DNA from: Azospira restricta
GTDB lineage: Bacteria > Pseudomonadota > Gammaproteobacteria > Burkholderiales > Rhodocyclaceae
Reading direction: 5' to 3'
Assembly: GCF_016858125.1 (NCBI RefSeq)
Contig: NZ_CP064781.1
Location: forward strand, 3,605,501-3,669,500
Length of the DNA stretch: 64,000 nt
Below, piece after piece: positions 27,120 to 37,145 of this stretch (positions are counted from its first letter, which is position 1; the number at the start of each line of letters is the position of its first letter). Under the pieces are notes generated by a model. It worked only from the letters and a program-made list of their open reading frames with translations. It was not told where the DNA came from and did no database searches. A program made the position numbers and the translations under genes.

Positions 27120-27614
27120 ATGACGGACCGTACCGTGACCGAGGATTCCGCTCGCCGGCACTTCCTGCGTGCCGGCGGCGCCAGCCTGGCGACGATGGCG
27201 CTGGTGGCGGCCGGCCTGCTGCGACCGGCACGCGTGCTCGCCGCCGAATGGCAGAAGAGCGCCTTCACCGCCAACACCTTCGCCGGCGCGCTGAAGGCCT
27301 ACGGCGCGACCCAGTCGACGGAAAGCCGCGACATCGTGTTCACCGCCCCGGACATCGCCGAGAACGGCGCCCAGGTCGTCGTCGAGATCGCCAGCAACCT
27401 GCCGGGCAGCCAGTCGATCGCCGTCTTCGCCGAGAAGAACCCGCTGCCGCTGGCGGCGACGCTGCACTTCGCCAACGGCGCGCTGCCGCAGGTGCGCCTC
27501 CCGCTCAAGCTGGCGGAAACGATGCGCGTGCGGGCGGTGGTGAAGACCGCCGACGGCAAGCTCTGGCACGCGCAGCGCGACATCCGCGTCACCCTCGGCG
27601 GCTGCGCCGGCTAG
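27120..27614 (+). CDS. soxY: Thiosulfate-oxidation carrier protein SoxY
   Basis: A 164-residue periplasmic sulfur-carrier subunit. A Tat signal is present (R12-R13 in SARRHFLRAGG, then a hydrophobic stretch, cleavage likely after VLA near 41). The C-terminal swinging arm that carries sulfur intermediates on a cysteine is present but ends VTLGGCAG instead of the usual GGCGG, with C162 as the carrier. It precedes soxZ by 15 bases, and both follow moaC. No soxXAB or soxCD occurs in the window, so this pair may work with partners elsewhere or serve another sulfane-sulfur route. Confidence 0.9.
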   Translation: MTDRTVTEDSARRHFLRAGGASLATMALVAAGLLRPARVLAAEWQKSAFTANTFAGALKAYGATQSTESRDIVFTAPDIAENGAQVVVEIASNLPGSQSIAVFAEKNPLPLAATLHFANGALPQVRLPLKLAETMRVRAVVKTADGKLWHAQRDIRVTLGGCAG

Positions 27615-27629
27615 CACGGAACGGAAACC

Positions 27630-27950
27630 ATGAGCGAACCGATCAAGATCCGCGCGACGCTGCAGGGCGAGATCACCGACATCCGCATCCTGCTGCAGCA
27701 TCCGATGGAAACCGGTCAGCGCAAGGACCCGGCGACCGGCAAGCTGGTCCCGGCGCACTTCATCCAGACCTTCCTCGTCTCCGCCAACGGCAAGCCACTG
27801 GTCGAGGGCCAGACCAACACCGCCGTCTCGCGCAACCCGATGCTGGCGTTCAAGGCGCGGGGCCTGAAGGTCGGCGACAAGCTGCTCGTCAGCTGGGTCG
27901 ACAGCAAGGGCGAGCAGCGCAGCGACGAAGGCGTCGTCGGCGCCGCCTGA
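27630..27950 (+). CDS. soxZ: Thiosulfate-oxidation carrier protein SoxZ
   Basis: A 106-residue partner of SoxY, an immunoglobulin-like beta-sandwich without its own signal peptide, exported as a complex with Tat-bearing SoxY. IKIRATLQGEITDIRILLQHPMETGQRKDPATGKLVPAHFIQ and VSRNPMLAFKARGLKVGDKLLVSWVDSKGE match the family. It ends the moaC-soxY-soxZ run. Confidence 0.93.
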   Translation: MSEPIKIRATLQGEITDIRILLQHPMETGQRKDPATGKLVPAHFIQTFLVSANGKPLVEGQTNTAVSRNPMLAFKARGLKVGDKLLVSWVDSKGEQRSDEGVVGAA

Positions 27951-27964
27951 ATCCCGCGGCGGGC

Positions 27965-27988
27965 AAAAAAAACCCGCCTCACGGCGGG
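27965..27988 (-). terminator. Terminator of the cold-shock gene
   Basis: A 6-bp CCCGCC/GGCGGG stem with a 4-base loop is followed on the minus strand by eight T. Confidence 0.85.
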
Positions 27989-28010
27989 CTCTGCAAGCGT
28001 CCTGAGAGAC

Positions 28011-28214
28011 TCAGGCGCGCTGGATGTTCGAGGCTTGCTTGCCCTTCGGACCCTGGGTCACGTCGAAGGAAACCTTCTCGCCTTCCTTGAGGGTCTTGAA
28101 GCCGTTCATCGTGATCGCGGAGAAGTGAGCGAACAGATCCTCGCTGCCGTCATCCGGAGTGATGAAACCGAAACCCTTGGCGTCGTTGAACCACTTGACC
28201 GTACCAGTTGCCAT
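28011..28214 (-). CDS. Cold-shock protein (CspA family)
   Basis: A 67-residue single cold-shock domain. RNP-1 ([11 protein letters not shown]) and RNP-2 (DLFAHFSAI) are intact ([18 protein letters not shown]). It binds single-stranded RNA and DNA as an RNA chaperone. A Shine-Dalgarno AAGGA lies at good spacing. The promoter predicted at 28348-28376 leaves a leader of about 127 bases, the length expected for thermoregulated csp leaders. Divergent from clpSA. Confidence 0.96.
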   Translation of the reverse strand: MATGTVKWFNDAKGFGFITPDDGSEDLFAHFSAITMNGFKTLKEGEKVSFDVTQGPKGKQASNIQRA

Positions 28215-28347
28215 ATTGCGACTTCCTTGAAAAAAGACTGAAACCGGGTTTGTGCCCGACTACCTGTTTGTGTTCGACGTCGGACTGCCCGGCGATCTCT
28301 GCTGGAGAATGCGCACGACTGCAACCACTTGGAACCAAACTGCGGCT

Positions 28348-28376
28348 TTTTTACTCGACTCATTCCGATGCGTCAA
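28348..28376 (-). promoter_or_regulatory. Cold-shock gene promoter with long leader
   Basis: TTGACG (28376-28371), 17-bp spacer and TAAAAA (28353-28348) on the minus strand predict a start near 28341, leaving about 127 untranslated bases before the ATG at 28214. Confidence 0.6.
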
Positions 28377-28435
28377 GCATTTTCGATGCTGCGACACAAC
28401 AGCTGCGGCCGCGCAAATCTCACGGCACGACGCTA

Positions 28436-28463
28436 TTGCACATTCAGGCCGAGCAATTAGAAT
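28436..28463 (+). promoter_or_regulatory. clpSA promoter
   Basis: TTGCAC (28436-28441), 16-bp spacer and TAGAAT (28458-28463). The predicted start is 28470, the first base of the clpS ATG, so the mRNA would be leaderless. Confidence 0.6.
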
Positions 28464-28469
28464 CAAACC

Positions 28470-28778
28470 ATGGCGACAAGGCATCAAGGAGACGGGCTTC
28501 TCGAGGCGCAACGGACGCAGGCGAAACTGCCCCCGCTCTACAAGGTACTGCTGCTGAACGACGACTTCACGCCGATGGATTTCGTGATCACCGTGCTGCA
28601 GAGGTTTTTTGGCATGGACCGAGAACAAGCGACGCGAATCATGCTCAAAGTCCACAACGAGGGTCGCGGCCTGGCCGGGGTTTACCCCCGCGACATCGCC
28701 GCCACCAAGGTTGAACAGGTTGCGGCCTTTGCCCGCGAGCACCAGCACCCGCTGGCTTGCGTCATGGAGGAAAATTAA
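28470..28778 (+). CDS. clpS: ATP-dependent Clp protease adaptor ClpS
   Basis: A 102-residue adaptor that delivers N-degron substrates to ClpA. The core [25 protein letters not shown] with the N-degron pocket residues NDD and the M of TPM, and the end [10 protein letters not shown], are diagnostic. No Shine-Dalgarno is visible: only six bases separate the -10 hexamer from the ATG. clpA begins on the next base after its stop codon. Confidence 0.96.
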   Translation: MATRHQGDGLLEAQRTQAKLPPLYKVLLLNDDFTPMDFVITVLQRFFGMDREQATRIMLKVHNEGRGLAGVYPRDIAATKVEQVAAFAREHQHPLACVMEEN

Positions 28779-31037
<2,259 letters not shown>

Positions 31038-31058
31038 CCCGGCTTGCACCCGAACCGA

Positions 31059-31089
31059 CAGCCATGCCAAAGTGCATGGCTGTTTTTTT
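31059..31089 (+). terminator. clpSA terminator
   Basis: An 8-bp perfect stem (CAGCCATG/CATGGCTG) with an 8-base loop is followed by seven T. Confidence 0.9.
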
Positions 31090-31115
31090 GCCTATCGATC
31101 CAGGGAACCCAGACC

Positions 31116-31607
31116 ATGACCTTCAAGACCCCCGACCTCTGCGACGAATTCGAGGCCGAGCTCGGCAAGTCGCTGCGCGTCGTCGCACCGATGTTCAAGC
31201 ACTACGGCGGCCGCAAGGCCTTCAGCGGACAGATCGTCACGCTCAAGCTGTTCGAGGACAACTCGCTGGTGCGCACCGCCTTCGCCGAAAACGGCAAGGG
31301 CAAGGTGCTGGTCATCGACGGCGGCGGCTCGCTGCGCTGCGCGCTGGTCGGCGACCAGCTGGCGATCCTCGCGCAGCAGAACGGCTGGGAGGGTGTCGTC
31401 GTCTACGGCTGCATCCGCGACTCGGGCGACATCGCCGGCATCGACCTCGGCGTGCGCGCGCTCGACACGCACCCGCAGAAAAGCATCAAGCGCAACGTCG
31501 GCGAGCGCGACCTGCCGGTGAGCTTCGGCGGCGTCACCTTCCACCCTGGCGACTACCTCTACGCCGACGAGGACGGCGTGCTGGTGTCGGCGAAGCCGCT
31601 GCGCTGA
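31116..31607 (+). CDS. rraA: RraA family protein (ribonuclease E regulator / HMG aldolase fold)
   Basis: A 163-residue protein of the RraA/MenG-like fold. [42 protein letters not shown] and [31 protein letters not shown] carry the family motifs, including the G-x(18-20)-RD-type acidic residues. In E. coli RraA inhibits RNase E; in pseudomonads close homologues act as 4-hydroxy-4-methyl-2-oxoglutarate aldolases, and sequence alone does not separate these. The start is the ATG at 31116 with AGGGAA upstream; the in-frame ATG at 31044 lies before the clpA terminator. Confidence 0.88.
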   Translation: MTFKTPDLCDEFEAELGKSLRVVAPMFKHYGGRKAFSGQIVTLKLFEDNSLVRTAFAENGKGKVLVIDGGGSLRCALVGDQLAILAQQNGWEGVVVYGCIRDSGDIAGIDLGVRALDTHPQKSIKRNVGERDLPVSFGGVTFHPGDYLYADEDGVLVSAKPLR

Positions 31608-31621
31608 GCTGCCGCCAACGG

Positions 31622-31648
31622 CGACGGCGCCCGCAGGCGCCGTCGTTT
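31622..31648 (+). terminator. Terminator after rraA
   Basis: A 10-bp stem CGACGGCGCC/GGCGCCGTCG with a 4-base loop followed by TTT; it also lies 27 bases before the stop of the convergent receptor gene. Confidence 0.7.
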
Positions 31649-31674
31649 GCCCTCGCCCGCCGGCCGGCGGGCCG

Positions 31675-33471
31675 TCAGACCTCGAGCAGTGCCGTGCTGT
31701 CGACGCCGACGCGCACGTTCCCCCAGAAGCGGCCGCCGATCATGATCGGCATGTTGATCTCGGAGAGGATTTCGCCGGTGTCGCGGGCATAGGTCTGCAG
31801 CAGCATCGGCGAGGTGTTCTTCGCCGCGCGCTGCCCGGTCGGATCGGTCCAGATGCGGCGCGTGCGGTTGCCGACCAGGTCGGCCTGGTAGTCGCCGGTG
31901 AGCGGTTTCGAGTACTTCAGGTTGTGGATGCCGATGTAGGCCTTGCTGTCGATCACGATCGAGTACAGCCCGCCTTTCATCTGCGCCAGCGCCGCCTCGA
32001 ACAGCGGCTGCACCTCGCGCTCGAAGTCGGGGAGGTAGCTGACGTTGAACTTCTGCGGATTGGTGTTCGGAATCGGCTGGAAATTCTGGTCCCAGATGTT
32101 CACGCCGCGCTGCGCCAGCTCGGCGAACTTCTGCTGGATCGCGTCGCGGAAATCGCGGGTCTTGTCGACGTTGTAGTCGAAGGCGCCGCGGCCGATCTTG
32201 AAGCGCGACACCAGTTCCTGCACGCTTTCGGTGGCGCCGGAGAGTCCCGCCGTCGACTCCGCGGAGCCCGACATGTTGCCGGCCACCTCCGCCGACAGCG
32301 CGTGGATGTGAGTGACGTTGTCGTGCACCTGGGCATTGGTCGCGGTCAGCTCCTCCATCGCCGACGCGATCTGCGCCAGCTGCTCGCTGGTATGCTCGAA
32401 GTCGTCGACCATCTGGCGGAACTGGGCCGACGAGCGCTCGACCACTTCCCGCGTCGTCCGGATGTCGGCGTTGATCACCTCGTTCTCGCTCTGCGTCTCG
32501 CGCACCAGCCCGATCATGCCGCCGATGTTGTCGTTGATCTCGGTAGTCGCGACGTTGACCCGCTCGGCGAGCTTCCTGACCTCGTCGGCGACGACCGCGA
32601 AGCCGCGGCCGGCCTCGCCGGCGCGCGCCGCCTCGATCGCCGCGTTCAGCGCCAGCAGGTTGGTCTGGTCGGCGATCTCCTTGATCAGGCCGGCGATCTG
32701 ACGGATGCTGTCCGAGCGCTGGCTGAGGTTGCCGACCGTGTCGTTGAAACGGCCGAGCTTGTCGGTCACCGACTGCACCTTGGTGACGATGTCGAGCATC
32801 TCGTTCAGCGAGCTGCGGGCAGTGGCGAGGTTGCTTTCGGTCGAATGCGAGATCACGTCGGTGGCACCGGAGACCTCGTCGATCGCCCGCGTCGCCTCGT
32901 TGCTGGCGGTGAACACCGCCTCGGTGATTTCCCCCTGCTTGGTCGCCTTGGCCGAGGTTTCGCTGACGTTCTTGCGCACCACGACCGCTTCGCGGGCGAT
33001 GCTGACGCTGCTCCTACGCACTTCGTGGATGATCTGCCGCATCTTGTCGGCGAAGCGGTTGTAGCTGTTCGCCAGCTCGCGCAGCTCGTCGTGCGAATAG
33101 ACCGGCAGGTCCTTGGAGAAATCGCCTTCGCCGCGACCGATCTCGTCGAAGATCTTGGTGATCGCGCGCACCGGGCGGACGATCAGGAAACGGATGTAGA
33201 GAATCTGGCAGATGTTCCAGACCAGCGCGAAGACGGTGACGCCGATCATCACCCACAGGCCGCTGTCGAACGCGGCCTGGACCGACCCCAGCAGTTCGGC
33301 CGAGGCGCCACCCCGGGCGATCAGCTCGCGGATCTTGCCGGTCTGGTGGATATAGACGCCGAGATAGACGAGGTCGAGCAGGAACAGCAGCAGGAAGCTC
33401 GACAGTTTTCGCGTCAGGCTGCCCCAGAACGTGCGCTCGGACCAGTCGTAGAAATCCCAGAACAGCTTCAT
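31675..33471 (-). CDS. Methyl-accepting chemotaxis protein with C-terminal sensor-like domain
   Basis: A 598-residue receptor. Two membrane helices (about 23-42 and 71-95) enclose only some 28 periplasmic residues, so there is no periplasmic ligand domain. A HAMP region follows ([29 protein letters not shown]), then the cytoplasmic signalling hairpin with the conserved tip [20 protein letters not shown] (about 265-285). After residue 430 about 170 further residues form a globular part ([48 protein letters not shown]) that looks like a Cache/PAS-type sensing domain placed after the signalling domain. No CheB/CheR-docking pentapeptide at the end. Ligand unknown. Confidence 0.88.
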   Translation of the reverse strand: MKLFWDFYDWSERTFWGSLTRKLSSFLLLFLLDLVYLGVYIHQTGKIRELIARGGASAELLGSVQAAFDSGLWVMIGVTVFALVWNICQILYIRFLIVRPVRAITKIFDEIGRGEGDFSKDLPVYSHDELRELANSYNRFADKMRQIIHEVRRSSVSIAREAVVVRKNVSETSAKATKQGEITEAVFTASNEATRAIDEVSGATDVISHSTESNLATARSSLNEMLDIVTKVQSVTDKLGRFNDTVGNLSQRSDSIRQIAGLIKEIADQTNLLALNAAIEAARAGEAGRGFAVVADEVRKLAERVNVATTEINDNIGGMIGLVRETQSENEVINADIRTTREVVERSSAQFRQMVDDFEHTSEQLAQIASAMEELTATNAQVHDNVTHIHALSAEVAGNMSGSAESTAGLSGATESVQELVSRFKIGRGAFDYNVDKTRDFRDAIQQKFAELAQRGVNIWDQNFQPIPNTNPQKFNVSYLPDFEREVQPLFEAALAQMKGGLYSIVIDSKAYIGIHNLKYSKPLTGDYQADLVGNRTRRIWTDPTGQRAAKNTSPMLLQTYARDTGEILSEINMPIMIGGRFWGNVRVGVDSTALLEV

Positions 33472-33521
33472 TTCCCTCTCCCTGAATCATTCTCGCCGCG
33501 CGATGCCGCAGTCTTATGCAA

Positions 33522-33550
33522 ATTGTAGCAACGGCGATACCGGCAGGAAA
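33522..33550 (-). promoter_or_regulatory. Candidate promoter of the chemotaxis receptor
   Basis: TTTCCT (33550-33545), 17-bp spacer and TACAAT (33527-33522) on the minus strand, about 50 bases before the ATG. A GTCTTAT half-site occurs at 33511-33517. No sigma-28 (TAAA-N15-GCCGATAA) match is convincing. Confidence 0.4.
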
Positions 33551-33668
33551 TTGAATTGTGTCGAAAGTGTTTTTACCTAGGCACACCATTTCACAGGCCG
33601 GACAACATTTCGCAATGCAAAAAGAAACGGCTAAACCCCTGTAAGAAAACGAATAAAAAAACATCTTA

Positions 33669-33684
33669 TGTCTTATATAAGACA
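33669..33684. promoter_or_regulatory. 16-bp palindromic operator upstream of aceA
   Basis: TGTCTTATATAAGACA is a perfect 16-bp palindrome ending one base before the aceA -35 hexamer. An additional TCTTAT half-site (33664-33669) and GTCTT (33688-33692) flank it. A 13/14 match to its core lies at 37120-37133 before the permease-aceB genes. The binding protein is unknown. Confidence 0.7.
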
Positions 33685-33685
33685 C

Positions 33686-33714
33686 TTGTCTTGCCCCCCA
33701 TTCCTCTCTATACT
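33686..33714 (+). promoter_or_regulatory. aceA promoter
   Basis: TTGTCT (33686-33691), 17-bp spacer and TATACT (33709-33714) predict a start near 33721 and an 86-base leader. Confidence 0.75.
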
Positions 33715-33806
33715 GCCCCCATCGGCTGAAGGTTGATGAGCAGGTCGGAAAGACCGCCCGACGCCGCCGGCTTGAACCGTGTATTAACCCACATTGAGGA
33801 CAGACC

Positions 33807-35117
33807 ATGAGCACTCGCGAACAACGCATCGCCGCCCTGGAAAAAGACTGGGCTGAGAACCCCCGCTGGAAGGGCATCAAGCGCAACTACTCGGCCGCCG
33901 ACGTCGTCCGCCTGCAGGGTCACCAGCAGATCGAGTACACGCTGGCCAAGAACGGTGCAAACAAGCTGTGGGCCAAGGTCAACGGCGGCGCCAAGAAGGG
34001 CTACGTGAACGCCTTCGGCGCGATCACCGCCGGCCAGGCGATGCAGCAGGCGAAGGCTGGCCTCGAGGCCGTCTATCTGTCGGGCTGGCAGGTCGCCGCC
34101 GACGGCAACACCTCGGAAACCATGTACCCGGACCAGTCGCTGTACGCCTACGACTCGGTGCCGACGATGGTCCGCCGCATCAACAACACCTTCAAGCGCG
34201 CCGACGAAATCCAGTGGTCGCGTGGCATCAACGAAGGCGACAAGGGCTTCATCGACTACTTCCTGCCGATCGTTGCCGACGCGGAAGCCGGTTTCGGCGG
34301 CGTGCTGAACGCCTTCGAACTGATGAAGAACATGATCGCCGCCGGCGCCGCCGGGGTGCACTTCGAAGACCAGCTGGCTGCCGTGAAGAAGTGCGGCCAC
34401 ATGGGTGGCAAGGTGCTGGTTCCGACCCAGGAAGCGATCGAGAAGCTGATCTCGGCCCGCTTCGCCTCCGACGTGATGGGCGTGCCGACGCTGATCCTCG
34501 CCCGTACCGACGCCGAAGCCGCCAACCTGCTGACCTCGGACCACGACGCCAACGACAAGCCGTTCTGCACCGGCGAGCGCACCCAGGAAGGCTTCTACCG
34601 CGTCAAGAACGGCCTCGAGCAGGCCATCTCGCGCGGCGTCGCCTACGCCCCGTACGCCGACCTCGTCTGGTGCGAGACCGGCACGCCGGACCTCGGCTTC
34701 GCCCGCGAATTCGCGCAAGCCGTGCATGCCGCCTGCCCGGGCAAGCTGCTGTCGTACAACTGCTCGCCGTCGTTCAACTGGAAGAAGAACCTCGACGACA
34801 AGACCATCGCCAAGTTCCAGGACGAACTGTCGGCGCTGGGCTACAAGTACCAGTTCATCACGCTGGCCGGCATCCACATCAACTGGTACAACACCTTCAA
34901 GTTCGCCAACGCCTACGCGGCCGGCGAAGGCATGAAGCACTACGTCGAGATGGTCCAGGAACCGGAATTCGCCGCGCGCGAGCAGGGCTACACCTTCGTC
35001 TCGCACCAGCAGGAAGTCGGCGCCGGCTACTTCGACGACGTCACCACGGTGATCCAGGGCGGCTCGTCGTCGGTCAAGGCGCTGACCGGCTCGACCGAGG
35101 AAGAGCAGTTCCACTAA
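33807..35117 (+). CDS. aceA: Isocitrate lyase
   Basis: A 436-residue enzyme that splits isocitrate to succinate and glyoxylate, the first step of the glyoxylate shunt for growth on acetate, fatty acids or their precursors. The catalytic KKCGHMGGKVLVPTQEAIEKL motif (near residue 195) and metal-binding DAEAGFGGVLNAFELMKNMI are intact, as are LILARTDAEAANLL and SYNCSPSFNWKKNLDD. Length fits the E. coli-type enzyme. It has its own promoter with a palindromic operator and is followed by a strong terminator, so it is monocistronic. Codon use is more biased (more uniform GCC/CTG/AAG) than its neighbours, consistent with high expression. Confidence 0.98.
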   Translation: MSTREQRIAALEKDWAENPRWKGIKRNYSAADVVRLQGHQQIEYTLAKNGANKLWAKVNGGAKKGYVNAFGAITAGQAMQQAKAGLEAVYLSGWQVAADGNTSETMYPDQSLYAYDSVPTMVRRINNTFKRADEIQWSRGINEGDKGFIDYFLPIVADAEAGFGGVLNAFELMKNMIAAGAAGVHFEDQLAAVKKCGHMGGKVLVPTQEAIEKLISARFASDVMGVPTLILARTDAEAANLLTSDHDANDKPFCTGERTQEGFYRVKNGLEQAISRGVAYAPYADLVWCETGTPDLGFAREFAQAVHAACPGKLLSYNCSPSFNWKKNLDDKTIAKFQDELSALGYKYQFITLAGIHINWYNTFKFANAYAAGEGMKHYVEMVQEPEFAAREQGYTFVSHQQEVGAGYFDDVTTVIQGGSSSVKALTGSTEEEQFH

Positions 35118-35151
35118 GCGGTCCTCCTCTGCCGCAAGGCGGAAGCCAGGG

Positions 35152-35181
35152 AAAGCCGCACCCGCGAGGGTGCGGCTTTTT
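35152..35181. terminator. Bidirectional terminator between aceA and the HDOD gene
   Basis: A 9-bp stem GCCGCACCC/GGGTGCGGC with a GCGA loop is flanked by AAA on the left and five T on the right. Confidence 0.85.
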
Positions 35182-36026
35182 CATTTGGGCGCCGGCGGCC
35201 GCTCGAGGATCCGCTGCAGCACGCGCACGCGGTAGTCGTCGCTGATCGGCAGCGGCGCCAGCAGCGCGTGCCACGGGACGCCGGGGAGGAAGGCCTTGAC
35301 CGCGGCGACGTCGTCCGGCAGCGCCGGGTTCTCGGGGTCGGCGAGCAGGTGGCGGGCAGCGTCGGAGGCGATGCGGGCGATGTTGGCGCGCGGCGTGTCG
35401 GCGCCGCGGACCAGTTGCATGATCAGCGGCGGCAGTTCCCAGGCCTCGATCAGTCCGAGCGACAGCTGCTTGAAGGTGAAGCCAGCGGTTTCCGTCTGCG
35501 CCTGCGCGTTGCGCGCGGCGAGGCCGAGGTGCAGCGCCTCGCGGGCGCGTTCGGGCAGTTCCGGAGCGAAGGCCCACAGCATCAGTTCGCCGATCTCGCC
35601 GAGCAGCGCGGCGAGCGCGACCTCGTCGGGGGACACGTCGGCGCGATGCGCCGCCCAGTGCAGCGCGATCTTGGCCGACAGCACCGCCCGCGCCTCGCAG
35701 GCGACCAGCCCGGGGTTCGCGTCGTCGCACAGCGGGCTCTCGGCACAAGCCTCGCTCAGCCCGCGCACGCCGACCTGCTGCACGGCACCGAGCAGCGTCG
35801 TCGTGTCGTGGCCGAGCGCCGCACCGCGCCGGCGCTGGCCGCGCCGCAGGAGGCGCAAGGCGAGGAAGGGGTCGCCCACCGCGATCGCCGCCATCTCTTT
35901 CGGCGACGCCTGCTCGACGTCGAGCGCCTCGATCAGCGCGCGCGAGCGGGGCATCATCGGGATGTCCTTCTCGCGCAGATAGGCGATCCACTGCGGCAGA
36001 CCCCAATGCTGCCGATGATTGTCCAC
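35181..36026 (-). CDS. HDOD domain protein
   Basis: A 281-residue protein consisting mainly of an HDOD domain (a non-catalytic relative of HD hydrolases), residues about 20-220: IPMMPRSRALIEALDVEQASPKEMAAIAVGDPFLALRLLRRGQRRR, LGAVQQVGVRGL, and the degenerate HD region ALLGEIGELMLWAF in which the usual His-Asp is replaced. Such proteins are found in signalling networks with c-di-GMP or chemotaxis modules; function unknown. A Shine-Dalgarno AGGAG precedes the ATG. It lies 110 bases after the LysR gene on the same strand. Confidence 0.85.
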   Translation of the reverse strand: MDNHRQHWGLPQWIAYLREKDIPMMPRSRALIEALDVEQASPKEMAAIAVGDPFLALRLLRRGQRRRGAALGHDTTTLLGAVQQVGVRGLSEACAESPLCDDANPGLVACEARAVLSAKIALHWAAHRADVSPDEVALAALLGEIGELMLWAFAPELPERAREALHLGLAARNAQAQTETAGFTFKQLSLGLIEAWELPPLIMQLVRGADTPRANIARIASDAARHLLADPENPALPDDVAAVKAFLPGVPWHALLAPLPISDDYRVRVLQRILERPPAPK

Positions 36027-36136
36027 GCGCGGCTCCTTTCCGCAGGCGGCCCGGCGATCCGTCGCCTGCCCCTGTTGGACAGATTGTCGTCACGAAGATG
36101 CCGGAGCTTGAGCCCGGCCGTTCTTCGCCGATCCGC

Positions 36137-37039
36137 TCAGCCCGCCTCCCAGTAGGCGGCGCGGCCGTAGGTCTCCTTCAGCAGGTCGACGAACAGGCGC
36201 AGCCGCAGCGGCATGTGCCGGCGCTGCGGAAACACCGCGTAGATGCCCATCGGCGGCGCCTGCCAGGCGTCGAGCACCGACGAGAGCCGGCCCTCCTTCA
36301 GGTCCTGGCCGACCTCCCACAGCGAACGCCAGGCCAGCCCGCGGCCGGCCAGCGCCCATTCGTGCAGCACGGCGCCATCGTTGCATTCGAAGCGTCCGCT
36401 CACTTTCCACGACTCGGTGACGCCCGTTTCCGGGTTCTGGAAGATCCAGCCGCGCTGCTGGCCGAGCGAGAAGCAGTTGTGCCGCGCCAGGTCGGCCGGC
36501 GTCCGCGGCACGCCGTTGGCGACCAGATAGGCCGGACTGGCGACGACGACGCGGCGCATCTCGCCGAGACGGACGCTGACCAGGCTGGAGTCGGTCAGCT
36601 CGCCGATGCGGATCGCGCAGTCGATGCCTTCGTTGATCAGGTCGACGATGCGGTCGGAGAGGTCGAGGCTGACCGTCACCTCCGGGTTCGCCTGCATGAA
36701 CGCCCCGACCAGCGGCGCCACGTGGCGGCGGCCGAAGCCGGCCGGCGCCGACAGCCGCAGGTGGCCGGCGGCGCGCACGCCGCCGAGCGAGACCGCCGCC
36801 TCGGCATTGGCCAGGTCGTTCAGCACCCGCTGGCAGTCCTCGAGGAAGGCCTGCCCCTCGAAAGTGAGCGTCAGCTTACGTGTCGTGCGCAGCATCAGCC
36901 GCACGCCCAGCCGCGCTTCGAGCGCGTCCAGCCGGCGGCCGACGATCGCCGGCGTCACCCCTTCCGCGCGGGCGGCGGCGGACAGGCTGCCGCGGGTGGC
37001 GGTGGCGACGAAGGCGGAGATTTGCTTGAAGGTATCCAT
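36137..37039 (-). CDS. LysR family transcriptional regulator (divergent from permease-aceB)
   Basis: A 300-residue regulator. The N-terminal winged helix (MDTFKQISAFVATATRGSLSAAARAEGVTPAIVGRRLDALEARLGVRLMLRTTRKLTLT) is followed by the periplasmic-binding-protein-like effector domain. The subfamily resembles CrgA/DsdC-like regulators starting MDxxxxxxxF. A TATAAG -10-like element lies at 37053-37048. Its divergent position suggests that it controls the permease-aceB genes, perhaps through the palindrome at 37120-37133, although that site does not look like a classical T-N11-A LysR box. Confidence 0.9.
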   Translation of the reverse strand: MDTFKQISAFVATATRGSLSAAARAEGVTPAIVGRRLDALEARLGVRLMLRTTRKLTLTFEGQAFLEDCQRVLNDLANAEAAVSLGGVRAAGHLRLSAPAGFGRRHVAPLVGAFMQANPEVTVSLDLSDRIVDLINEGIDCAIRIGELTDSSLVSVRLGEMRRVVVASPAYLVANGVPRTPADLARHNCFSLGQQRGWIFQNPETGVTESWKVSGRFECNDGAVLHEWALAGRGLAWRSLWEVGQDLKEGRLSSVLDAWQAPPMGIYAVFPQRRHMPLRLRLFVDLLKETYGRAAYWEAG

Positions 37040-37119
37040 CCGCCAATCTTATACAAAAAGTAAACAATAAACGCGACGATTATCGCCTTCCGTCGCTACC
37101 GATAACGGAATACACTGCA

Positions 37120-37133
37120 GTCCTATATAAGAC
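37120..37133. promoter_or_regulatory. Palindrome upstream of permease-aceB matching the aceA operator
   Basis: GTCCTATATAAGAC differs from the aceA palindrome core GTCTTATATAAGAC by one base. It lies 12 bases before the ATG at 37146 and just downstream of a weak TACACT -10 (37111-37116), a position suited to repression. Confidence 0.6.
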
Positions 37134-37145
37134 TCGGTGCCCACC

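Larger units (their letters stand above)
33472..33806. other. 335-bp intergenic region between the receptor gene and aceA
   Basis: This is the longest gap in the window. It holds a promoter for the receptor on the left, an AT-rich stretch (33640-33680) unlike its surroundings, the palindrome and promoter for aceA, and an 86-base aceA leader. I see no RNA gene or small coding frame with support. Confidence 0.6.
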
